A program made the position numbers and the translations under genes. Under the pieces are notes generated by a model. The model searched no databases, was not told the DNA's origin, and saw only the letters and a list, made by a program, of their open reading frames with translations. Positions 9,469 to 16,711 of a stretch of DNA of 64,000 bases are shown piece after piece. Origin of the DNA: an uncultured Rhodoplanes sp. (lineage in GTDB: Bacteria; Pseudomonadota; Alphaproteobacteria; Rhizobiales; Xanthobacteraceae). Within the stretch, counting starts at the first letter, position 1. Every line of letters starts with the position of its first letter. Where the stretch lies: the NCBI GenBank assembly GCA_936924235.1, contig CAKZHN010000179.1, positions 23,206 through 87,205 of the forward strand, given 5' to 3'.

Positions 9469-10301
9469 CGATGCCGCAGGCCGCACGCACGCCGCGCTAC
9501 GTCGCGATCTCGCCGCGCCGCGTGTTCGCGATGGTGTTGCGGCACTGGTATCTGCTGGGCTCGTCGTGGCCAAGATGGTTCGATCTGATGTACTGGCCGG
9601 CGGTGCAGATGCTGATGTGGGGCTTTCTGCAACTTTACGTCTCGCAGAACGCCGGCTCGCCGTTCATGCGCGCCGCCACGACCTTCATCGGCGCCGTGAT
9701 GCTGTGGGATGTGCTGTTCCGCGGCCAGCTCGGCTTCTCGATCTCGTTCCTGGAAGAAATGTACGCCCGCAACATGGGCAACCTGATGATGAGCCCGCTG
9801 CGGCCGATCGAGTTCGTGCTGGCGCTGATGGTGCAGAGCGTCGTGCGGCTCGCGATCGGCATGGTGCCGGTGTCGCTGCTCGCGATCTGGTGGTTCGACT
9901 TTAATCTGTGGGCGATGGGGCTCGCGCTCGCGGTGTTCTTCATGAACCTGCTGCTGACGAGCTGGGCGATCGGTATCATCGTGTCCGGCATTCTGCTGCG
10001 TCACGGCCTGGGCGCCGAGAACATGGCCTGGGGCTTCATGTTCCTGATGCTGCCGTTCACCTGCGTCTACTATCCGGTGTCGGTCCTGCCGTCCTGGCTG
10101 CAGGGCGTGGCCTGGATGCTGCCGCCGACCTACGTGTTCGAGGGCATGCGGGCGCTGCTGATCAATCACGTGTTCCGCGCCGACCTGATGCTGCAGGCCT
10201 TCGGTCTGAACGCCGTGATTTTCGCGATCGGCGTGACAATATTCCTGATCCTGCTGCGGAACGCCCGCCGCGAGGGGACGTTGCTGCAGGGCGGCGACTA
10301 G
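9465..10301 (+). CDS. ABC-2 type transporter permease
   Basis: 278-residue integral membrane protein with about six hydrophobic segments (for example GIIVSGILL and AFGLNAVIFAIGVTIFLILL) and the ABC-2 conserved region around FMFLMLPFTCVYYPVSVLPSW. It forms the membrane half of the exporter with the overlapping ATPase gene. ATG 9465 sits in the ATGA junction, which fixes the start. The end is followed by about 117 bp before phaZ. Exported compound unknown. Confidence 0.87.
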   Translation: MTMPQAARTPRYVAISPRRVFAMVLRHWYLLGSSWPRWFDLMYWPAVQMLMWGFLQLYVSQNAGSPFMRAATTFIGAVMLWDVLFRGQLGFSISFLEEMYARNMGNLMMSPLRPIEFVLALMVQSVVRLAIGMVPVSLLAIWWFDFNLWAMGLALAVFFMNLLLTSWAIGIIVSGILLRHGLGAENMAWGFMFLMLPFTCVYYPVSVLPSWLQGVAWMLPPTYVFEGMRALLINHVFRADLMLQAFGLNAVIFAIGVTIFLILLRNARREGTLLQGGD

Positions 10302-10418
10302 GCCGGAGCGGTAATTTTGACCGCCGGTTAAGCCTGTCCCGAAGGTAAGTAGTCACCAAAAGCCTGGGAAAACTACGCATTTTTACGCTCTATAACGCTT
10401 CCCCAAGACACGTCATAT

Positions 10419-11816
10419 ATGTTGACCATGTCATCTGATCGTCACTATGCTGCGTCGCAGCGCGAGGGCCGGGGACCTGAAGGCATGGCTATTGGTGAGT
10501 TTGGCGGAGCGCCGCAATACGGCGGTCCGATGCTGTCGAGCGGCCTGTATTGGCTCTACGAATCGGGCCACGCCGCGCTGCAGCCCGCGCGCGCACTCGC
10601 CGATGTGACGCGGCTCTACTTCAAGAATCCGCTCAATCCGCTGGCCCACACCATGTTCGGCAAGAGCATGGCGGCCACCGCCGAGCTGTTCGAGCGCTCG
10701 ACCCGCCGCTACGGGAAGCCCGAGTGGCGCCTCGACTCGGTGATGGTCGGCGGCGAGCGCGCCCCGATCCATGTGTCGACGCCGTGGGAGCGGCCGTTCT
10801 GCCGACTGCTGCACTTCGAGCGCATGTTCTGCCATATGCCGCGGCGGCCGCAGCCCAAGATGCTGATCGTCGCGCCGATGTCCGGCCACTACGCCACGCT
10901 GCTGCGCGGCACGGTCGAGGCGTTTCTTCCCAATCACGACGTCTACATCACCGACTGGGTCGACGCGCGGATGGTGCCGCTCTCGGCCGGCCGCTTCGAT
11001 CTCGACGACTACATCGACTACGTCATCAGCATCCTGCATTTCCTCGGCGGCGACACCCATGTCGTCGCGGTGTGCCAGCCGTCCGTTCCGGTGTTCGCCG
11101 CGACCGCGCTGATGGAAGCCGACAAAGATCCCTATGCGCCGCGCTCGATCACGCTGATGGGCGGTCCGATCGACACGCGCATCAATTCCACGGCGGTCAA
11201 CAAGCTTGCCATGGAGCGTGGCATCGACTGGTTCCGGCGCAACGTCATCACCAAGGTGCCGTTCCCGCATCCGGGCGTGATGCGCGACGTCTATCCGGGC
11301 TTCCTGCAGCTCAACGGCTTCGTCAGCATGAACCTCGATCGCCATCTCGATGCGCATCGCAACCTGTTCATGCATCTCGTCAAGGGCGACGGCGACTCGG
11401 CGCAGAAGCATCGCGAGTTCTATGACGAGTATCTCGCCGTCATGGATCTCACCGCCGAGTTCTATCTGCAGACCGTCGACAACGGCTTCATCAAGCACAG
11501 CCTGCCGAAGGGCGAGATGACCCATCGCGGCCGTCCGGTCGATCCGGGCGCGATCCGCAATGTCGGCCTGCTCACCGTCGAGGGCGAGCATGACGACATC
11601 TCCGGCGTCGGTCAGACCGAAGCGGCGCACGAGCTGTGCACCAACCTGCCGGCCGACAAGAAGCGGCACTATCTGCAGCCGGGCGTCGGCCACTACGGCG
11701 TGTTCAACGGCTCGCGCTTCCGCGCCGAGGTGGCGCCCCGCATCGCCGACTTCATCCTGAGCGTCGAGCGGCCCCAGACGGCGCGCCGCCCGGCCATGGT
11801 GAAGCTCGTCAGCTAG
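10419..11816 (+). CDS. phaZ: Intracellular polyhydroxybutyrate depolymerase
   Basis: 465-residue enzyme that mobilises stored PHB granules in the cytoplasm. It matches the intracellular PhaZ family, which uses Cys instead of Ser as nucleophile: VVAVCQPSVP with Cys219. Asp in EGEHDDISG and His in GVGHYGVFNG complete the triad. PITDWVDAR-like (YITDWVDARMVP) and MGGPIDTR are further family signatures. No signal peptide is present, as expected. Start at 10419 (MLTMSSDRH) is accepted; Met4 or Met23 are alternatives. It is a single-gene unit, and no phaC or phasin gene is nearby. Confidence 0.92.
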   Translation: MLTMSSDRHYAASQREGRGPEGMAIGEFGGAPQYGGPMLSSGLYWLYESGHAALQPARALADVTRLYFKNPLNPLAHTMFGKSMAATAELFERSTRRYGKPEWRLDSVMVGGERAPIHVSTPWERPFCRLLHFERMFCHMPRRPQPKMLIVAPMSGHYATLLRGTVEAFLPNHDVYITDWVDARMVPLSAGRFDLDDYIDYVISILHFLGGDTHVVAVCQPSVPVFAATALMEADKDPYAPRSITLMGGPIDTRINSTAVNKLAMERGIDWFRRNVITKVPFPHPGVMRDVYPGFLQLNGFVSMNLDRHLDAHRNLFMHLVKGDGDSAQKHREFYDEYLAVMDLTAEFYLQTVDNGFIKHSLPKGEMTHRGRPVDPGAIRNVGLLTVEGEHDDISGVGQTEAAHELCTNLPADKKRHYLQPGVGHYGVFNGSRFRAEVAPRIADFILSVERPQTARRPAMVKLVS

Positions 11817-11850
11817 GGTTTAGCTTAAGCTTTTCAGGCACCTACCGGCT

Positions 11851-11887
11851 CGGCGGGCGCCCGGGGACTATCGGCCCCGGCCCGCCG
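11851..11887 (+). other. GC-rich hairpin after phaZ
   Basis: CGGCGGG (11851-11857) pairs with CCCGCCG (11881-11887), and CCGGGG (11861-11866) with CCCCGG (11875-11880). The result is a long, stable hairpin between phaZ and the metallopeptidase gene. There is no T run, so it may be an mRNA 3' end stabiliser or a factor-dependent end rather than a classic terminator. Confidence 0.5.
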
Positions 11888-11928
11888 ATCTGCTATCCTG
11901 CCATCCTGGATTCGGGGTGGTCCCGCCG

Positions 11929-12684
11929 ATGCCGCTGCGTGCCCTGTTCTACCGCCGTCCGAGCGAACCGCAGACCTTCGAGGTCGAGTTCGACCGGGCG
12001 AGCTTTGCGGTGCGGGTGCGGCGCCACCGCCAGGCGCGGCGTTACACCCTGCGCATCCAGGCCGCCACGCGTGAAGTGATCCTGACCATGCCGCCGCGCG
12101 GCAACCTGCGCGAGGCCAAGGAATTCGCCCAGAAGCACGGCGGCTGGATCGCGGCACGGATGCATCGCTTGCCGCAGGCCGTGCCGTTCGCCGACGGCAC
12201 CGTCGTGCCGCTGCGCGGCGTCGAGCATCGCATCGTGCATAAGCCGGGCCTGCGCGGCACGGTGTGGACCGAGGCGCCGGACCGCGGCATGCCGCTGTTG
12301 TGCGTCGCGGGCGATGCGCCCCATGTCGAACGCCGGGTGAACGATTTCCTGCGCCGCGAGGCGGCGCGCGATCTCGACACGGCGAGCCGCCGCGCCGCCG
12401 AAGAGTTCGGCGTTTCGGTCAAGCGCATCTCGGTGCGCGATCAGTCGAGCCGCTGGGGTTCGTGCTCCACGACGGGCGTGCTGTCCTACTCCTGGCGGCT
12501 GATCCTCGCGCCACCGTTTGTGCTGAACTATCTCGCCGTGCACGAGGTCGCGCATATGATCGAGATGAATCACTCGGCGCGGTTCTGGCGGCTGGTGAAG
12601 CGGGTCTGCGCCGATTCCGAGCGCGCCAAGACCTGGCTCGACGTGCATGGCAGCGATCTGCACCGCTACGGCCTGCCGGGCTGA
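11929..12684 (+). CDS. YgjP-like (DUF45/SprT-type) zinc metallopeptidase
   Basis: 251-residue protein of the M48-related YgjP/DUF45 family. Zinc motif HEVAHMIEMNHSARFW gives HExxH plus the third ligand His, in the spacing typical of YgjP. SSRWGSCSTTG upstream is the second family signature. The N-terminal half binds an unknown partner. No signal or membrane segment, so it is cytoplasmic. ATG 11929 (MPLRALFY) is preferred; a GTG at 11917 would add four residues. The family's physiological substrate is not well known. Confidence 0.85.
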   Translation: MPLRALFYRRPSEPQTFEVEFDRASFAVRVRRHRQARRYTLRIQAATREVILTMPPRGNLREAKEFAQKHGGWIAARMHRLPQAVPFADGTVVPLRGVEHRIVHKPGLRGTVWTEAPDRGMPLLCVAGDAPHVERRVNDFLRREAARDLDTASRRAAEEFGVSVKRISVRDQSSRWGSCSTTGVLSYSWRLILAPPFVLNYLAVHEVAHMIEMNHSARFWRLVKRVCADSERAKTWLDVHGSDLHRYGLPG

Positions 12685-12765
12685 AGTCTCCTGAAAATGC
12701 ATGACATGGCAGCCGTCCGGCCGTGATGGTGGCCACGGCGCGCGACCGTGCTACTGACACGCCCG

Positions 12766-13971
12766 ATGAAACTTAAGCCCGGCTCCTTCGCCCTCACCCT
12801 CGTGCTTGCCATGCTGACCGGCCTCGGGCCGCTGTCGATGGACATGTATCTGGCGTCGCTGCCGGCGATCGGGCACGCGCTCGGCGCGCCGCCCGCGCAG
12901 GTGCAGCTCACGATTTCGCTCTATCTGATCGGCTTCGCTTGCGCCCAGGTGTTTCACGGCCCGCTGTCGGACCGCCACGGCAGGCGGCCGGTGCTGCTTG
13001 CGACGCTCGGGCTTTATCTCGTTGCCTCGCTGGCCTGCGTGCTGTCGTTCTCCATCGAGACGCTGATCGCGGCGCGCTTTCTTCAGGCGGTCGGCGGCTC
13101 GGGCGCGACTGTGCTGGCGCGCGCCGTGGTGCGCGACATGTTCGAGGGCGTGCGCATCGGCCGCGAGCTGTCGCGCATGGCCGCGATCATGGCGCTGGCG
13201 CCGCTGATTGCTCCACTGATCGGCGGGGTGTTGCAGACCGCGTTCGGCTGGCGCTCGAACTTCGTCGCGCTGATCTGCTTTGGCGCCGCGGCCTGGGTGA
13301 TGGTCTGGCTGCTGCTGCCGGAGACGGTTCGCAACCGCGCTCCCGAGCCGGTGTCGCTCGTCTCGATCCTGAGGTCCTATCGCCGCTTCCTCGGCGAGCC
13401 GGTGTTCGTCGTGCATCTCGGCATCGCGGCGTGCTGCCTGTGCGGGCTTTTCGCCTGGATCTCCAGCGCGGCCTTTGTCGTGCAAGATGTTTATGGCTAT
13501 TCGGCGCTGGCCTTCGGGATGACCTTCGCGCTGGCGTCGGGCGGTTATCTCGCCGGCACCACGTTTGCGGCGCGATTCGTTGCGCGCTGGGGCAGCGGCC
13601 GGCTGATGGGGCTCGGCTGCTCCGCCATGGCCGTGAGCGGCATCGCGTTGGTGCTGTGGCTGGCGATTGGGCCGTCGCGCGCCGAGGGCGTGGTGGCGGC
13701 GATCTGCATTTACCTGATCGGCATGGGCATGAGCCTGCCGCAGTCGCAGGCCGGCGCGTTGCTGCCGTTTCCGGACCGGGCGGGGGCGGCTTCGTCGCTG
13801 CTCGGCTTCATCACGCTGACCTCGTCGGCGCTGGTCGGCGCTCTGATCGGCCGTGCGCTCGGCGCATCGGCCTGGCCGCTCGCCATTGCGGTGCTGATCG
13901 CGGGCTCGCTGTCGTTCGTGTTCTGGTGGTTCAGCCGCGGCGTGCGGGCGCGCGGCACGCCGGCTCACTAG
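12766..13971 (+). CDS. Bcr/CflA family multidrug efflux MFS transporter
   Basis: 401-residue, 12-segment major facilitator pump of the Bcr/CflA drug:proton antiporter group. Motif D-like LSMDMYLASLPAI follows TM1, and the motif A loop between TM2 and TM3 is LSDRHGRRPVLL. RFLQAVGGSGATVLARAVVRD is the family signature in TM4/TM5. ATG 12766 (MKLKPGSF) directly precedes TM1; a GTG at 12748 would add six residues. It converges with the PBP1A gene with only 8 bp between stops. Drug range unknown. Confidence 0.9.
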   Translation: MKLKPGSFALTLVLAMLTGLGPLSMDMYLASLPAIGHALGAPPAQVQLTISLYLIGFACAQVFHGPLSDRHGRRPVLLATLGLYLVASLACVLSFSIETLIAARFLQAVGGSGATVLARAVVRDMFEGVRIGRELSRMAAIMALAPLIAPLIGGVLQTAFGWRSNFVALICFGAAAWVMVWLLLPETVRNRAPEPVSLVSILRSYRRFLGEPVFVVHLGIAACCLCGLFAWISSAAFVVQDVYGYSALAFGMTFALASGGYLAGTTFAARFVARWGSGRLMGLGCSAMAVSGIALVLWLAIGPSRAEGVVAAICIYLIGMGMSLPQSQAGALLPFPDRAGAASSLLGFITLTSSALVGALIGRALGASAWPLAIAVLIAGSLSFVFWWFSRGVRARGTPAH

Positions 13972-13979
13972 AGCTGGGC

Positions 13980-16157
13980 CTAACGCCGGCCCATCAGCCG
14001 ATCCATCAACCAACCGTCGAGGCCGAGGCCACTCTCGGCTTCGGGACGCACCTGCGCTTGCGCCTGCCGTTGGGTTTGGACTTGCGCCTCGGCATCGGAC
14101 TGCGGCGCGGGCTGCTGCGCATTCCATGGCGGCGTGAAGCCCGCCGTCATGAACCCGCCTGAGCCGGCGCCGGGCAGCGCCGCGACCGGCACGCCCTGAT
14201 GCGCCGCGCGCATGAAGCGGCTCCAGATCTCGACCGGCAGTCCGCCGCCGGTGGTCTTCTTGGTCGATGTGGCGTCGTCGTTGCCGAGCCAGACGCCGGC
14301 GACGAGATGGCCGGTGTAGCCGATGAACCAGGCGTCGCGGAACTCCTGCGACGTGCCGGTCTTGCCGGCGGCCGGCCAGCCCGGCAACTGCGCCTTGTGT
14401 GCGGTGCCCGACAGCAGCGTCTCCTGCAGCATCGAGTTCATCATGCCGACGACGCGCGGATCGATGATGCGGCCGAGGCGGTCGGGCTTGCGCTCGTAAA
14501 GGAGCTTGCCGCCCGCGGTCCGCACCCGCTGGATCACGTGCGGCGAGATCGCCATGCCGCCATTGGCGAAGGGCGCATAGGCGCCGACCATCTCCAGCAC
14601 CGACACCTCGGAGGTGCCGAGCGCGATCGAGGCGTTGGGCTCGAGCTTGGAGGCGATGCCGAGCCGGTGCGCGGTGCGCACCACGGCGGTCGGGCCGAAT
14701 TCCATCGTGAGCCGCACCGACACGGTGTTGAGCGACATCGACAGCGCTTTCGTCAGCGTCACCGGGCCGAAATACTCGTGGGTGTAGTTCTCCGGCCGCC
14801 AGCCCTTGATCGCGATCGGCTTGTCCTCGCGCACGGTGTCGGGCGTCAGCCCGCGCTCCAGCGCCGTGAGATAGACGAACGGCTTGAACGCCGAGCCGGG
14901 CTGGCGCTTGGCGGCGACCGCGCGGTTGAACTGGCTGCCGGCGTAGTCTCTGCCGCCCACCAGCGCGACCACGGCACCGTCCGGCGTCATCGCCACCAGC
15001 GCGCCCTGGCCGACGCCCGCCTTGACGCCGTTCTTGTTGAGCTCTTCGACCAGCGCGCTCTCGGCCGCGGCCTGCAGCGTGGGATCGATCGAAGCCTCGA
15101 CCACGATGTCCTGGTCGACGCGGCCGACCACGTCGTCGAGCACATCCATGATCCAGTCGGCCGCGTAGCCCAGCGAGCCGGCGCCTGGCGGCCGCTCGGC
15201 GTGGGCCGGCTGCATCAGCGCCACTTTCGCCGCGTCGTCGGTGATGAACTTCATGTCCACCATCGCGGCCAGCACCAGCTGGGCGCGCTTTTCGGCGCCG
15301 TTCGGATTGCGGCTCGGGGCGAGCCGCGACGGCGAGCGGACCAGGCCCGCCAGCATCGCGGCCTCGGCGACCGTGAGCTTCTGCGCCGGCTTGTTGAAAT
15401 AGCGTCCCGCGGCGGCCTCGACGCCGTAGGCGCCGGCGCCGAAATAGACGCGGTTCAGATACATGTCGAGAATCTGAGCCTTGGTGAACTTGTGCTCGAG
15501 CCAGAGCGCCAGCCCGACCTCCTGGACCTTGCGGGTGAGCGTGCGCTCCTGCGTCAGGAACAGGTTCTTGGCGAGCTGCTGGGTGAGGGTCGAGCCGCCC
15601 TGCGACACGCCACGGCGCAGCACGTTGGCGGCGAGCGCGCGGGCGATGCCGATCGGATCGACGCCGTAATGCGAGTAGAACCGGCGGTCCTCGATGGCGA
15701 TGAAGGCCTGCGGCACGTGCCGCGGCAGGTCCTTCAGCGGCACCACGCCGCCGCCCATGTTGCCGCGGGTGGCAAGCACCTGGCCGGAGGCATCAACGAT
15801 CTTGACGGTCGGCGGACGCTTGGGGATTTCCAGCGACTGGATCGGCGGCAGGTGGGCGCCGATCCAGATCGCGACGCCGATCGCGGCGATCACCATCCAG
15901 AGGCTGCCGACCGCGCCCCAATAGACGGCGCGTCCGAGCAGGGCGCCGAGGCTGCGGCCGCTGCTGCCGCCGCCACCGCTATTGCCGGCGCCGGAGCTGC
16001 GTTTGCGCTTGGACTTGGACTTGGAGCGGGATGCGGGCTTGTCGCCGCCGGACGCGGATTTGCTGCGGCGCGGAGCCGGCTCATCGGCATCCGGCTCGAC
16101 CGCGGGCGCCACGTCGAAGACGGGTTCCCGCCGCTCTTTGCCCTTCGGCGCAGCCAT
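13980..16157 (-). CDS. mrcA: Penicillin-binding protein 1A, bifunctional peptidoglycan synthase
   Basis: 725-residue class A PBP that polymerises and cross-links peptidoglycan at the cytoplasmic membrane. Residues 1-75 are a Lys/Ser/Gly-rich cytoplasmic tail, followed by a TM at about 80-104. The GT51 transglycosylase has catalytic Glu156 (AIEDRRFYSHYGVD) and GGSTLTQQLAKN (187-198). The transpeptidase has Ser422 (SAFK), SLN (475-477) and KTGTS (599-603). A Gln/Ala-rich tail of about 40 residues ends the protein. All catalytic motifs are intact. The basic low-complexity N-terminus is longer than in enterobacterial PBP1A. Confidence 0.94.
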   Translation of the reverse strand: MAAPKGKERREPVFDVAPAVEPDADEPAPRRSKSASGGDKPASRSKSKSKRKRSSGAGNSGGGGSSGRSLGALLGRAVYWGAVGSLWMVIAAIGVAIWIGAHLPPIQSLEIPKRPPTVKIVDASGQVLATRGNMGGGVVPLKDLPRHVPQAFIAIEDRRFYSHYGVDPIGIARALAANVLRRGVSQGGSTLTQQLAKNLFLTQERTLTRKVQEVGLALWLEHKFTKAQILDMYLNRVYFGAGAYGVEAAAGRYFNKPAQKLTVAEAAMLAGLVRSPSRLAPSRNPNGAEKRAQLVLAAMVDMKFITDDAAKVALMQPAHAERPPGAGSLGYAADWIMDVLDDVVGRVDQDIVVEASIDPTLQAAAESALVEELNKNGVKAGVGQGALVAMTPDGAVVALVGGRDYAGSQFNRAVAAKRQPGSAFKPFVYLTALERGLTPDTVREDKPIAIKGWRPENYTHEYFGPVTLTKALSMSLNTVSVRLTMEFGPTAVVRTAHRLGIASKLEPNASIALGTSEVSVLEMVGAYAPFANGGMAISPHVIQRVRTAGGKLLYERKPDRLGRIIDPRVVGMMNSMLQETLLSGTAHKAQLPGWPAAGKTGTSQEFRDAWFIGYTGHLVAGVWLGNDDATSTKKTTGGGLPVEIWSRFMRAAHQGVPVAALPGAGSGGFMTAGFTPPWNAQQPAPQSDAEAQVQTQRQAQAQVRPEAESGLGLDGWLMDRLMGRR

Positions 16158-16257
16158 TTTTGTCCTGCGAAACGTCCCCGCGGCCCCGTCGGAACGGAGC
16201 GCGCCGACAGGTTACGGCGGCCGCTTTAAGGGGGGGTTAAGCGGTATGGCCCGAGTC

Positions 16258-16290
16258 CCCGCAATCCCAGGTGGCGCCTGGATTTGCGGG
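16258..16290 (+). promoter_or_regulatory. Hairpin in the leader of the small Lys-rich gene
   Basis: CCCGCAATCCCAGG and CCTGGATTTGCGGG form an imperfect inverted repeat around TGGCG in the 242 bp gap between PBP1A and the small exported protein. It could be a 5' UTR structure of that gene. No T run follows. Confidence 0.35.
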
Positions 16291-16399
16291 CGATGCAGCA
16301 TTGTTGAGATCGGGCCCGGAGGTATTTCCAATCGTGTCTTTTTTGTGCATCATGCCCAAGTACCGGGGGATCCGGTGGAAACTAAGCCTGGGGAATCAC

Positions 16400-16624
16400 A
16401 TGCGTAAGGCTGCACTCCTCGCAGCAGTCATGCTGGCTGCTACGTTCACGACCACGACCACTCACGCCGCTGCCAAGAAAGATCCGGCTGTCCAGGCTCA
16501 GAAGGACACCGAGAACTTCATGAAGGCGGCGACCAATCCGTACGAAGCGACTTCCAAGCCGGCCAAGCCGATGCACAAGAAGACCGCCAAGAAGAGCAAG
16601 AAGAAGATGAAGAAGGCGGCGTAA
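16400..16624 (+). CDS. Small exported Lys-rich protein, function unknown
   Basis: 74-residue protein. Residues 1-24 are a clear signal peptide (MRKAALLAAVMLAATF then THAAA). The mature part is about 50 residues and ends in a lysine-rich tail (KKTAKKSKKKMKKAA). ATG 16400 is chosen since the signal peptide starts there and GGGG lies upstream; the frame is open further upstream (to 16271) without RBS or codon bias. A good intrinsic terminator follows, which suggests a well-expressed single gene. I do not recognise a family. It may bind anionic cell-envelope polymers. Confidence 0.72.
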   Translation: MRKAALLAAVMLAATFTTTTTHAAAKKDPAVQAQKDTENFMKAATNPYEATSKPAKPMHKKTAKKSKKKMKKAA

Positions 16625-16657
16625 TCCGCCTCTTCTGACTGCAGAATAAGACGAACC

Positions 16658-16697
16658 GGCGTCCGGTGCCTCGGCATCCGGGCGCCGCTTCTGTTTT
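16658..16697 (+). terminator. Intrinsic terminator of the small Lys-rich gene
   Basis: GGCGTCCGGTGCC and GGCATCCGGGCGCC form a 13 bp stem with one bulge and a two-base loop (16658-16686). A T-rich run, GCTTCTGTTTT, follows. It lies 34 bp after the stop codon and points away from glnD. Confidence 0.75.
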
Positions 16698-16711
16698 GGC
16701 GTTCGTTTCGG

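Noticed and set aside
11851..11887. Intrinsic terminator of phaZ
   Set aside because: Stable hairpin but no T run on the plus strand; listed only as a hairpin.
14199..16229. Long open frame (676 codons) opposite the PBP1A gene
   Set aside because: It is the antisense shadow of a GC-rich gene with intact PBP motifs; its translation is rich in Arg/Ala/His with no known domain.
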